Numbered from the stretch's first letter, positions 51,832 through 59,757 are shown. The stretch is 64,000 nt of DNA from Metaruminococcus_A sp050943475 (GCA_050943475.1 JBMNPF010000003.1:173474-237473), one strand, 5' to 3'. Translations and numbers: made by a program. Notes: generated by a model from the letters alone, not told the origin.

Positions 51832-52455
51832 ATGATACTTGCAAATATAAAATGGATTTTCTTTGATATTGGCTCAACGCTGGTAGATGAAAGCGTTGCT
51901 TATCAAAATAGAATAGAAAGAACTATAACAGGCACAAATGTCACTTATGATGATTTTTACAATAAAATGGTGGAAATTTCAAAATACAATCTAAGCGGTT
52001 ACAACAAGGCGCTTGAAGCATACGGCTTGAAAATGGCTCCTTGGAACAGCGATGATGAGTTTGTTTACCCCGAAGCAAAGAATTGTTTAAGCGAGTTAAG
52101 CAAGCATTATAAAATCGGCATTATTGCTAATCAGAACTTGGGTAGCGAGGAACGTTTAGAGAAACTCGGATTACTGAAACACATTGATCTTGTTATTGCT
52201 TCTGCCGAGGAAGGTGTCGCAAAGCCCGATTTGCGAATCTTCCAAATTGCTCTCGCTCGTGCGGAATGCAAGCCTGAAGAAGCGGTAATGGCCGGTGACA
52301 GGATAGATAACGACATCATTTCTGCCAATAAAATCGGAATGACAACCGTGTGGATCAAACAAGGATTCGGAAGTTACGCAGAGCCGAAAACAGTAGAAGA
52401 ACAACCCAATTATATAGTCAATAATTTAGCGGAGATAACAGAATTATTTAGGTGA
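51832..52455 (+). CDS. HAD superfamily hydrolase
   Basis: The 207 residues start MILANIKWIFFDIGSTLVDE. Motif I Asp in FFDIGSTL is clear, though the second acidic position is Gly. Motif II is in IANQNLG, motif III Lys in VAKPD, and motif IV in AGDRIDNDI. The start at 51832 is chosen because the longer frame would overlap the DUF3795 gene by 29 nt. Substrate unknown; a phosphatase of a small metabolite is likely. Confidence 0.85.
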   Translation: MILANIKWIFFDIGSTLVDESVAYQNRIERTITGTNVTYDDFYNKMVEISKYNLSGYNKALEAYGLKMAPWNSDDEFVYPEAKNCLSELSKHYKIGIIANQNLGSEERLEKLGLLKHIDLVIASAEEGVAKPDLRIFQIALARAECKPEEAVMAGDRIDNDIISANKIGMTTVWIKQGFGSYAEPKTVEEQPNYIVNNLAEITELFR

Positions 52456-52459
52456 GATT

Positions 52460-52912
52460 ATGAACATTACATACAGAAAACTAACTAAAAATGATCTTGA
52501 TATATTTATCAAAATGCGCATTCATCAACTGCGTGAGGAAGGTGCAAAGGATGAAATTGACCTTGAGCCTACTTTAAGAGATTATTATCTTCGTCATTTG
52601 TCAGACGGTACGTTTATCTCTTGGCTTGCTTTAGATAACGATAGGATTATCGGCACAAGCGGAATGTCTATCGTGGAAAAGCCGCCGTATTTCGGTTGCC
52701 CAAGCGGTAAAATCGGACTGTTGTCAAGTATGTTTACAGATAAAGCCTATCGAAGAAAAGGCATCGCAAAGACATTGCTTTCAAAGGTAGTTGACGAAGC
52801 CGAAAAACAGGGGTGCGGAACAGTTCAAATCACCGCTTCAGATATGGGTGTTCTTTTGTATTCTGATTTTGGATTTGAAAAGAACAATAACTTTATGCAA
52901 TACAAATTGTAG
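52460..52912 (+). CDS. GNAT family N-acetyltransferase
   Basis: The 150 residues fit the GNAT fold: MNITYRKLTKNDLDIFIKMR, then SSMFTDKAYRRKGIAKTLLS with the acetyl-CoA-binding RRKGIA loop. The end VLLYSDFGFEKNNNFMQY is typical. The acceptor cannot be told. It starts 4 nt after the HAD gene. Confidence 0.9.
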   Translation: MNITYRKLTKNDLDIFIKMRIHQLREEGAKDEIDLEPTLRDYYLRHLSDGTFISWLALDNDRIIGTSGMSIVEKPPYFGCPSGKIGLLSSMFTDKAYRRKGIAKTLLSKVVDEAEKQGCGTVQITASDMGVLLYSDFGFEKNNNFMQYKL

Positions 52913-52961
52913 AATTGAACACCTGTTATAAAGAAATATTATGATTGAGGAGGAAAGATAG

Positions 52962-53783
52962 TTGCTGATTAAAATCGGACAATTTGACGTAACGGAATGT
53001 TGGGATGGTGTGTTTTACAAAAAGCTGTCCCGATTTCCCGATATTACCGATTGGGAAATGCAGACGGTGCTGGATTTTATTGCATACGAAAAAGCCAACG
53101 GCAGGAGCTGTAAAATTGAAGCCGAAAAAGATATAATTGATACAATTAACCGTTACAGACGAATTTATCAAAGCGGTGTTCGTATGGCACCTCCCGATAA
53201 GATTGAGGAATGCACCGCCTGCCCGAAATACAAGGGTTGTATGACAGATTTTGTGTGCCACACGACTTCGGTTGATAATGCAATTAAAATTTTGGATTGC
53301 GGAAGTCTGCTTTCTCCCGTTTTGGCGCGCAGGATGAGTGCCGACAAACTCAGAACGGAGCGCAGAAATGCTGCGAATGATCCTGCGGATTATTTTGAAT
53401 ACATCATGTTTGCTTGGGGTAACTGTCAGGCTGGCGATCGTCTGGTGATGGAGAGAAAGCTCGGAAGGTTTCCCGACGAGAATGATTTGAGCATAGGCTT
53501 TACGCCAGGTGTGCGGTTTTTCTTTCGGTATGATAAGCTCATCAAGCACACCGATGCGGTTTTCGAGGGCGTTCTGCCGTTAAAGGTCAAAAATGAAGTT
53601 GTGCTCAAAGATTGGGTTTCTGCGATCATAGCGCCGACGAATCATTATCAGGCTTTGTACCCTCATATTCCCGAAGAATTAAAGTCAAAGGTTCATTTCA
53701 TCCCGAATAATTGTAAGGATATCTGGGAATGGTCAGAAAAAGTATATGAATATGTAAAACAAAAGAACGGAAAATACGAATAA
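52962..53783 (+). CDS. Unrecognised protein with cysteine cluster, possible ADP-ribosyltransferase-like fold (TTG start)
   Basis: The 273 residues start at a TTG with GGAGG 8-9 nt upstream. Cysteines 84, 87, 93 and 99 form a zinc-finger-like group. Directly after comes CHTTSVDNAIKILDCGSLLSP, which looks like the H-x-T start motif of DarT/ART-type ADP-ribosyltransferases, where a His is followed by DN..ILxxG. I could not recognise the rest of the active site with certainty. It is the last cargo gene, separated by 49 nt from the GNAT gene. Confidence 0.55.
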   Translation: MLIKIGQFDVTECWDGVFYKKLSRFPDITDWEMQTVLDFIAYEKANGRSCKIEAEKDIIDTINRYRRIYQSGVRMAPPDKIEECTACPKYKGCMTDFVCHTTSVDNAIKILDCGSLLSPVLARRMSADKLRTERRNAANDPADYFEYIMFAWGNCQAGDRLVMERKLGRFPDENDLSIGFTPGVRFFFRYDKLIKHTDAVFEGVLPLKVKNEVVLKDWVSAIIAPTNHYQALYPHIPEELKSKVHFIPNNCKDIWEWSEKVYEYVKQKNGKYE

Positions 53784-53927
53784 AGGAAATTGTGTTCGAT
53801 ATTTAAAATGATTGTCCGAAAGGTCATTGCAGATATTACTTGAAAAAAAGATTATATCTATGCTTTAAGATTATCCGTAACGCCTAAACACATTTACCCT
53901 TCATAACAGATTTTGCTTCCCAAAAGG

Positions 53928-53939
53928 CGCATAAACAGT
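53928..53939 (+). repeat. 12-bp direct repeat, right copy
   Basis: CGCATAAACAGT, identical to 44853-44864. The two copies are about 9.1 kb apart and flank all genes of element 1. Confidence 0.45.
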
Positions 53940-54021
53940 ACCTTATTAAGCCTAAAAACGTGACATTTTTTCGATTAGTTGCTTGGTTCATAAAGCATAA
54001 TTATTTTATCGCTTTAAAGTG

Positions 54022-54050
54022 TTGATTTTAAAGGGTGATTATGCTATAAT
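54022..54050 (+). promoter_or_regulatory. Promoter without an obvious gene
   Basis: TTGATT at 54022-54027, 17-nt spacer, TATAAT at 54045-54050 with TG in front. No plus-strand gene follows before the terminator at 54327. It might make a small RNA or act in the circular form of element 1. Confidence 0.5.
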
Positions 54051-54221
54051 AAACCAAAAGCGATCAGAAATAAACCAAGCTATGACTGATAGCAAATGAC
54101 TGATAGCTTTTTGATAGCACAAGCTGTGATAACTAAACAAAAATGTGTAATTGAAACCATATTTTCCCACGAGAAGCAATATTTATTAAACGAAGTTGTT
54201 TAATGATTGCTTTGCACTTAA

Positions 54222-54233
54222 GAATGGGAATAA
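54222..54233 (+). repeat. Putative attR core of element 1
   Basis: GAATGGGAATAA differs at one base from GAGTGGGAATAA at the end of guaA (44822-44833). If correct, it is also the left junction of element 2. Confidence 0.45.
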
Positions 54234-54326
54234 TCTCAGAGGCCCGAAAAAGCCCAGAATGACTGGGTTTTCTAAGGCTTGATGCCCTCTGTGGCAACGA
54301 AATGGCAACATTTTTTCATTATTCAT

Positions 54327-54372
54327 AAAAAGAGAGCTAACTGATTTTGATTAGTCAGTTAGCTCTCTTTTT
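54327..54372. terminator. Bidirectional terminator downstream of the element 2 XRE gene
   Basis: A perfect 18-bp stem (AAAAAGAGAGCTAACTGA and its complement, 54327-54372) with a 10-nt loop. T runs lie on both strands. It ends the minus-strand XRE transcript and blocks rightward readthrough from element 1. Confidence 0.85.
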
Positions 54373-54430
54373 CTTTTTGTAATTATTCTGTGCAACAAAT
54401 GGCTCCTCTCATGGCCTACAAGTGAGAGGG

Positions 54431-54919
54431 TCAAATGAGATCCTGGGGCGGCACCTTCACATAGTTCTGGGCCTTGTCAAACTCCGGATAGTGGTAGCGC
54501 CACTTGTCATAGTCCTCTTTGGAGATTTCACCTTCCTCCAACATGACAGCGGCCTGCTTCCAGGAACAGAGCATCTCGTGCAGCTGGGCGGCATCCTTAT
54601 TCTTCCGCACATTGACCTTCAAGCAGACTTCTCCATCCATCACGCTGATCTTAAGCCCGTAGTTGTCCTCCAGAGTAAACAGGGTGTGCATGAGCCCCAC
54701 ATAGGAGTCTATGTCCGGGACGGAGAGGGCATGGGGTGAGACATCCAGTACCTGAGCCAAGGCAGCAGTCAAGTCCGCCTTAGGGGTTCTTGATCCTGTT
54801 TCGTACTGTGCTAAACGAACATCAGCACTTCTTTCGGGAAAGCCGACAGCAGTACCGAGATACTTCTGTGTCATTCCACGCATAAGTCTGAAAAAATGTA
54901 TTCTTTCGCCGATAGCCAT
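54431..54919 (-). CDS. XRE family regulator of element 2
   Basis: The 162 residues start MAIGERIHFFRLMRGMTQKYLG. The protein shares layout and many residues with the element 1 regulator, including GFPERSADVRLAQYETGSRTP and the C-terminal EEGEISKEDYDKWRYHYPE. It is divergent from the excisionase/integrase genes, with related operator-like sequences between them. Confidence 0.85.
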   Translation of the reverse strand: MAIGERIHFFRLMRGMTQKYLGTAVGFPERSADVRLAQYETGSRTPKADLTAALAQVLDVSPHALSVPDIDSYVGLMHTLFTLEDNYGLKISVMDGEVCLKVNVRKNKDAAQLHEMLCSWKQAAVMLEEGEISKEDYDKWRYHYPEFDKAQNYVKVPPQDLI

Positions 54920-54947
54920 AATGTTTCACTCCTTGTTTATGTATCTG

Positions 54948-54980
54948 CAAACAGTATAGCAGATATGTTTAGGAAAAGTC
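54948..54980 (-). promoter_or_regulatory. Promoter of the element 2 XRE gene
   Basis: Minus strand TTGACT, 18-nt spacer, TATACT, with an AGATATGTTTAGG operator-like copy (about 54961-54973) in the spacer, matching the arrangement in element 1. Confidence 0.65.
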
Positions 54981-55025
54981 AATAGAAAATGAAACAAAAA
55001 AGTTTAATATTTTCTTTGCAGCCAC

Positions 55026-55054
55026 TTGACACAAGCAAAATTGCTTAGTATAAT
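55026..55054 (+). promoter_or_regulatory. Promoter for excisionase and integrase of element 2
   Basis: TTGACA at 55026-55031, 17-nt spacer, TATAAT at 55049-55054. The spacer includes AAGCAA/TTGCTT as an inverted repeat, and TATTATGTTTAGT follows at about 55071-55083. Confidence 0.75.
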
Positions 55055-55104
55055 TAGAACACAAAATTAAACTATTATGTTTAGTAAAAAGAAAGGAGGA
55101 TTGT

Positions 55105-55293
55105 ATGGAAAACAGATTTATCCGTGCAGATGATGTGGCACGGGAGCTTGATGTATCAAAGCCTTATGCTTACAAACTTATCCGACAATTAAATGAAGAA
55201 TTAAAAGCAAAGGGTTTTGTTACGATTGCAGGGCGTGTAAACCGCCAGTATTTTTATGAAAGGCTCTACGGAGCAGGAAAGGAGATGAAATAA
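55105..55293 (+). CDS. Excisionase-like small HTH protein, element 2
   Basis: The 62 residues MENRFIRADDVARELDVSKP then YAYKLIRQLNEELKAKGF align with the element 1 protein. AGGAGG precedes the ATG. Its stop overlaps the integrase start by one base. Confidence 0.8.
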   Translation: MENRFIRADDVARELDVSKPYAYKLIRQLNEELKAKGFVTIAGRVNRQYFYERLYGAGKEMK

Positions 55294-56372
55294 TGCCAGT
55301 ATTCAAAAATGAGGACAACGGCACTTGGTATGTGATGGCTCGCTATGTAAATTGGAAAGGCGAACGCAAGCAGAAATGCAAGCGTGGATTTGCCACAAAG
55401 AAAGAAGCACAGGAATGGGAGCGAATGTTTCAGTTGCAGACTTCTTCCGACCTTGATATGAGTTTTGAAGCTTTTACAGAACTGTATATCAATGATGTGA
55501 AAAACCGTCTGAAAGAAAATACTTGGCTGACAAAGGAGCATATCATTCGCACGAAGATACTGCCTTTTTTCGGCAAGTTGAAAATCAGCGAGATTTCCAC
55601 AAAGGAGATTATCACTTGGCAGAATGAAATGCTTGCCCACCGTGACGAAAAGAAAAAGCCGTACTCACAGACCTATCTGAAAACGCTTCATAATCAATTA
55701 TCAGCTATTTTCAATCACGCTGTACGCTATTATGAACTGCGTTCCAATCCTGCGGCAAAGGTGGGAAATATGGGGAGTGAGGAACACAAGGAAATGAAAT
55801 TCTGGACAAAAGAAGAATACAAAAAGTTTGCCTTTGAGATGATGGATAAGCCTGTTTCCTTTTATGCTTTTGAAATGCTCTATTGGTGCGGTATTCGTGA
55901 GGGTGAGTTATTGGCTCTGACTGCCGCCGACTTCAACTTTGATAAGGAAACGGTTACGATTAACAAATCCTATCAGCGTTTGCACGGCGAAGATGTGATT
56001 ACCACTCCGAAAACGAAGAAAAGCAATCGAACAATTAAAATGCCGAAATTTCTCTGTGAGGAAATGCAGGAATATCTCGGTATGCTCTACGGCTTGAAAA
56101 AGAAAGACCGTATCTTTACAGTAACGAAAAGCTATCTTCATCACGAGATGGACAGAGGGGCAAAAGCCGCAGGAGTGAAGCGTATTCGCATTCACGACTT
56201 AAGGCATAGTCACATTAGTTTGCTGATTGATATGGGATTTTCTGCGGTGGCGATAGCAGACCGTGTCGGACACGAAAGTATTGAAATCACTTATCAGTAT
56301 GCTCACTTATTTCCGTCAAAGCAGACGGAAATGGCAAATAAATTAGATGACTTGGGGAAAGGAGATTTTTAA
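55293..56372 (+). CDS. Tyrosine integrase of element 2
   Basis: The 359 residues are closely related to the element 1 integrase along the full length. Conserved catalytic parts are CGIREGE (Arg), HDLRHSH (His, Arg), RVGHES (His) and TYQYAHLF (Tyr). The frame is intact, so the enzyme may still be active although the element is truncated. It could act in trans on element 1 ends. Confidence 0.94.
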   Translation: MPVFKNEDNGTWYVMARYVNWKGERKQKCKRGFATKKEAQEWERMFQLQTSSDLDMSFEAFTELYINDVKNRLKENTWLTKEHIIRTKILPFFGKLKISEISTKEIITWQNEMLAHRDEKKKPYSQTYLKTLHNQLSAIFNHAVRYYELRSNPAAKVGNMGSEEHKEMKFWTKEEYKKFAFEMMDKPVSFYAFEMLYWCGIREGELLALTAADFNFDKETVTINKSYQRLHGEDVITTPKTKKSNRTIKMPKFLCEEMQEYLGMLYGLKKKDRIFTVTKSYLHHEMDRGAKAAGVKRIRIHDLRHSHISLLIDMGFSAVAIADRVGHESIEITYQYAHLFPSKQTEMANKLDDLGKGDF

Positions 56373-56373
56373 A

Positions 56374-56709
56374 ATGTCAGCGAAAAACAGAGATAACAAA
56401 AATAGATGGAGAAATATCACAGTAGGGTTTCGGGTATCGCCTGAAGAAAATGAACTTATTAACAAAGCGGTAGCATTATCAGGACTGCCGAAGCAGGAAT
56501 ACTGTTACCGCCGCTGTTTAAATCAAGATGTGGTAGTACAGGGGAATCCGAGAGTATATAAGGCTCTTAAAACAGAACTTGCGGCTGTTCTTACAGAGTT
56601 ACAGAGGATTGAAGCAGGAAAAGGTGTGGACGAGGAATTGCTTAATGTGATTGAACTGATTGCCGTTATCCTCGGAGGAATGAAAGGAGATGGGGAGAAT
56701 GGAGAATAA
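56374..56709 (+). CDS. MobC-like mobilization accessory protein, element 2
   Basis: The 111 residues MSAKNRDNKNRWRNITVGFR then VSPEENELINKAVALSG match the element 1 protein. Start set at 56374 by AGGAGA 8 nt upstream. No relaxase remains in element 2 for it to help. Confidence 0.75.
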   Translation: MSAKNRDNKNRWRNITVGFRVSPEENELINKAVALSGLPKQEYCYRRCLNQDVVVQGNPRVYKALKTELAAVLTELQRIEAGKGVDEELLNVIELIAVILGGMKGDGENGE

Positions 56710-57454
56710 AAAAGAAATGACCACTCCGAATGTATCTGCGGCAACAGATACGGAGCAGTCACTTTCTAAATGTACTGACAATAGTATATCCGAATACGAT
56801 GAAAATATCAAGGGTTTTGAAGAAATGCAGAGGGAGATGCTACGGCAGTTATCTCCCTCGTATCTTAAGACAGTATCAATGGCAGCTCTGTATGAAACGG
56901 TGTTTGATATTCAGACGCCATTGATTGACGGTTTGCTTCAGAGGGGAACTTATCTTTTTGTAGGTTCTCCGAAAGTGGGAAAAAGCTTTATGATGGCACA
57001 GCTTGCCTATCATATCAGTACAGGCACGCCATTGTAGAACTATAAGGTGCGAAAAGCAACGGTGCTTTATTTTGCTCTTGAAGATGATTACCCTCGTTTG
57101 CAGAAACGATTATTTCAGATGTATGGTGCAGAAGAAACAGGCAATTTATATTTTGCAACGGAGTGCAAAACGGTCAATGGTGGTTTGGAAGAACAAATCA
57201 GAGGATTTATGCAGGAACACCCCGACACAGGTTTAATAATCATAGACACCTTAAAGCGTGTTCGTGAAGCTGGCGGAGCAGATTACAGTTACGCAAGTGA
57301 TTATGATATTGTAGCAAGACTGAAAGCTTTATCAGACAGTTACAAAGTTACAATGCTTATCGTTCATCATACCCGAAAGCAGAAGTCAGAGGACATTTTT
57401 GATATGATTTCAGGCACAAACGGACTATTGTAAACGCCGCTAATGGTGCTTTTT
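56699..57454 (+). pseudogene. RepA-like ATPase of element 2, nonsense and truncated
   Basis: The N-terminal part from MENKKEM has an intact Walker A (GSPKVGKS). An in-frame TAG at 57035-57037 stands where the element 1 protein has Trp (GTPIWNYK). The frame then continues with homology (ALEDDYPRLQKRL, LIIIDTLKR, FDMISGTNGLL) to TAA at 57431. One base later in frame, NAANGAF still matches AADGAF of element 1, which suggests a lost G. After about 57454 homology ends. The C-terminal third is missing. Confidence 0.85.
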
Positions 57455-57476
57455 CATTTTAGGTAGTTTCTTATGA

Positions 57477-57510
57477 GGGGCTGGATCTCTAGGGATCTAG
57501 CTCCTTTTTT
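57477..57510 (+). terminator. Terminator at the left edge of element 3
   Basis: GGGGCTGGATC pairs with GATCTAGCTCC (two G-U pairs) around a 6-nt loop, followed by TTTTTT. It lies just inside element 3 and insulates it from the broken ATPase gene. Confidence 0.75.
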
Positions 57511-57604
57511 GTGCTTGCAGGGTAAAAGCCTCCTCTGATGTAAGGTATAATGTGAGCTATGCGGCTTAGCCGTAAATACAATACTTTACAGGAGGTTTTA
57601 GATC

Positions 57605-59548
57605 ATGCGTAAGATGTTACGGAGAGGAGCTATGTTGGCACTGGTGCTAATATTGCTCCTCAGTCACACAATGGGAGCCTTAGCTATTAGCCCAAAGGAG
57701 CCCTCAGTTATTGTAAATAGCTATGGCTGGCTCTACTCTGAAATTGTGGGGGCTCAAAGCGGGGATGTGATCGGCATAAGGGGAACAATCTTAATTCCCT
57801 CAGGGGCTATACTGGATGCTGGATACAGAGATATTGAGTTAAGGCGGATGGATATAGGGGCTAAACTTGTTTTTGCAGGTGATCCAGATCACAGCATAGA
57901 AACAAAGATCAATTCCTTTATTTTTAACGGTAATGCTCCTAATGTAGGCGGTGATGATGCGTTTATTGAGGTGAATGGAACTGCTGTATTTGATGGATGC
58001 ACTTTCTACGATTGCTATAACGGTGAGGGCGGTATTGGAGGGGCTATGTATATTGCCTCTGGTGATATGACAATCCACAACTGCGATTTTAAGAGCTGTA
58101 GTGCTAAGTATGGGAGCCATATATATAACGCCTCCTCAGATGTGCTACAGATAGAAAATTGTACCTTTAGTGATGGCTGGGTTGATGAGGAGGGCGGAGC
58201 CATTTATCTTAGTAATTCTGTAGGGACTACCTATATACGGGATACCACTATATTCTCAAATCATGCGAGAATAGGCGGAGGGATCTCAAATTATGGCTCT
58301 TTGATCCTGTCTAACTCCCTCATATATCAGAATGAGGTTACTATACAAGGTGCAGATATTGCTAATCTTGGGAGCATGAATAACAGCGATACAGCAGAGG
58401 TATATGATAAGCTCCTCAGTGATAAGGGATTATATTTTGTCGGCTGGCAAGATGATACAAATTCCTCTGTAGGAGGCTCTGGGGAGTATCTCAAGTTTGG
58501 GGTATCCAATGAAAAACCTATTCCCCCTACTGAGCCTGAGGAGGGCGGCAATACTGGCGGCACTGAGGGCGGTGATCCTACTAACCCTGAGGAGGGTGGA
58601 GAAACTGGCGGTACTGAGGGCGGAGAGCCCTCTGATCCTGATCCCTCTAACCCCTCTGAGGGCGGTAGTGATACTGGAGATGAGGGAGGCGGCTCTACAG
58701 GCGGAGAGGATAACCCTACAGGCGGTGATACAGAGGGCGGCTCTGGAGATGAGCAAGATCCCACTACTCCCCCTGAGGATACTGAGGGCGGTGATTCTCC
58801 TACAGAGGGCGGCTCAGGTGATCCAGATCCCTCTACCTCTAGTAACCCTGAGCAAGGCGGCTCTGGAGGGAGTACCGACAATAGCCAAACCGATAACAGC
58901 ACTACAGATAACTCAGATCACAGCACTACGGATAATAGCTCCTCAACTGTTACCGATAGCTCAGATCATAGCACTACAGACAACAGCGAAAGTACCAGCT
59001 CCTCTACGGTGGATAATTCCTCAAGGGTGAGTAATACGGATAACAACTCTGTAGATAATAGCTCCAGCAGGAGCGAAAGCTCTAGGACGGAAAACAGCAA
59101 TAATACCACTACTTACAATTACTATACGGCGGAGGATGAGGGCTCTCAGGCGGCTCCTGTAGCCACTCAGAGCGGCTCTCAGCCTATTACCGTAAATGTA
59201 TCTGTACCTCAGGCGGATCAGCCTCAGAGAGCCGCTCAAGAGCCTATAGGGGCTACAGGTACTCAGGATCAGAGAGTAGATCAAAATATCCATATAGATG
59301 CAGAGGGAGTAGATGTGATCTATGAGTATACAGCGGATGGAGTGAGTATATCTATCAGCTCAAATAAGGGCTCAGAAAGCCCTACAGAGGCGGTAGAGAC
59401 TATGGCAGTATCTTCCTCTACTCTCCCCTCAGAAACGCCTACAGAGGCTCCTAGAGGCTCTGAGAGCTGGGTAGACTATGCTACACTAATCCTACTGGCG
59501 GTATTGGTATTGGGTGAGCTGAGAGACAAATTTAGCAGAAAGGCATAA
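57605..59548 (+). CDS. Beta-helix surface protein with long low-complexity stalk
   Basis: The 647 residues start with a signal peptide (1-28). About residues 60-270 form a right-handed beta-helix with repeated FxGCTFYDC, HNCDFKSC and ENCTFSDG turns and glycine-rich rungs. Residues 300-430 are a Gly/Glu/Thr/Pro stalk (EEGGNTGGTEGG-type units), and 430-505 a Ser/Thr/Asp/Asn stalk. A short folded part follows, and a membrane span at about 624-640 ends in RDKFSRKA. There is no LPXTG. It looks like a membrane-anchored adhesin or receptor. AGGAGG precedes the ATG. Confidence 0.75.
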   Translation: MRKMLRRGAMLALVLILLLSHTMGALAISPKEPSVIVNSYGWLYSEIVGAQSGDVIGIRGTILIPSGAILDAGYRDIELRRMDIGAKLVFAGDPDHSIETKINSFIFNGNAPNVGGDDAFIEVNGTAVFDGCTFYDCYNGEGGIGGAMYIASGDMTIHNCDFKSCSAKYGSHIYNASSDVLQIENCTFSDGWVDEEGGAIYLSNSVGTTYIRDTTIFSNHARIGGGISNYGSLILSNSLIYQNEVTIQGADIANLGSMNNSDTAEVYDKLLSDKGLYFVGWQDDTNSSVGGSGEYLKFGVSNEKPIPPTEPEEGGNTGGTEGGDPTNPEEGGETGGTEGGEPSDPDPSNPSEGGSDTGDEGGGSTGGEDNPTGGDTEGGSGDEQDPTTPPEDTEGGDSPTEGGSGDPDPSTSSNPEQGGSGGSTDNSQTDNSTTDNSDHSTTDNSSSTVTDSSDHSTTDNSESTSSSTVDNSSRVSNTDNNSVDNSSSRSESSRTENSNNTTTYNYYTAEDEGSQAAPVATQSGSQPITVNVSVPQADQPQRAAQEPIGATGTQDQRVDQNIHIDAEGVDVIYEYTADGVSISISSNKGSESPTEAVETMAVSSSTLPSETPTEAPRGSESWVDYATLILLAVLVLGELRDKFSRKA

Positions 59549-59557
59549 GGCAGAGAA

Positions 59558-59584
59558 AAAGGAGGGGCTTATTGCTCCTCCTTT
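59558..59584. terminator. Hairpin between surface protein and RHH genes
   Basis: AAAGGAGGGGC pairs with GCTCCTCCTTT (one G-U) around TTATT. On the minus strand it is followed by TTTTT, and it includes the RHH stop codon. It can end both convergent transcripts. Confidence 0.65.
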
Positions 59585-59757
59585 AGCTTTTCCTCAAGTA
59601 GAGTGGTAATGTAGGCGGTAAGGCTTTTAGCTCCGGCTTTCTCAGCTAAAACCTGATATTGTGCCTTTTTACCCTTGGCAACTTTTATAACGATCCTTTC
59701 TATATTTTCTTTTTGCCATTTATCTATATATTCTAGCTTTTCCTTAGATGTTGGCAT
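59569..59757 (-). CDS. Arc-like ribbon-helix-helix protein, candidate repressor
   Basis: The 62 residues include IERIVIKVAKGKKAQYQVLAEKAGAKSL and TAYITTLLEEKL, a beta-strand and two helices as in the Arc/MetJ fold. It is transcribed away from the sigma-like gene, and two large palindromes lie over that gene's promoter, so it is the best local candidate to bind them. It could instead be an antitoxin, but no toxin gene is next to it. Confidence 0.7.
   Translation of the reverse strand: MPTSKEKLEYIDKWQKENIERIVIKVAKGKKAQYQVLAEKAGAKSLTAYITTLLEEKLKEEQ

Larger units (their letters stand above)
44822..54233. mobile_element. Element 1: integrative mobilizable element downstream of guaA
   Basis: A roughly 9.4-kb A+T-richer block begins directly after guaA. 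It carries an XRE repressor, excisionase-like HTH, tyrosine integrase, MobC-like protein, RepA-like ATPase, an oriT-like region, MobV relaxase, TnpV and a cargo operon. It has no type IV secretion genes, so it would be mobilised by a helper. The limits are inferred from GAGTGGGAATAA at the guaA end and GAATGGGAATAA at 54222-54233. GATAGCA arm-type repeats lie inside both ends. An alternative right limit is near 53939. Confidence 0.75.
53784..54326. other. Noncoding right end of element 1
   Basis: No credible gene is visible. It contains the second copy of CGCATAAACAGT (53928-53939), a consensus-like promoter (54022-54050), a cluster of GATAGC repeats (54088-54118) like those at 44893-44910, and GAATGGGAATAA (54222-54233). 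GGCAAC repeats near 54285-54310 probably belong to element 2. The layout suits integrase and excisionase binding at the junction of two elements. Confidence 0.6.
54234..57454. mobile_element. Element 2: truncated relative of element 1
   Basis: It has the same gene order as the left half of element 1: XRE, excisionase-like protein, integrase, MobC-like protein, RepA-like ATPase. The ATPase is broken and homology stops near 57454, where unrelated DNA begins. No relaxase or cargo follows. Two related elements in tandem at one site suggest serial insertion at guaA followed by invasion by element 3. Confidence 0.75.

Noticed and set aside
58327..58902. Pro/Ser-rich minus-strand open frame inside the surface protein gene
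   Set aside because: It is the antisense reading of the Gly/Glu stalk repeats of the plus-strand gene.
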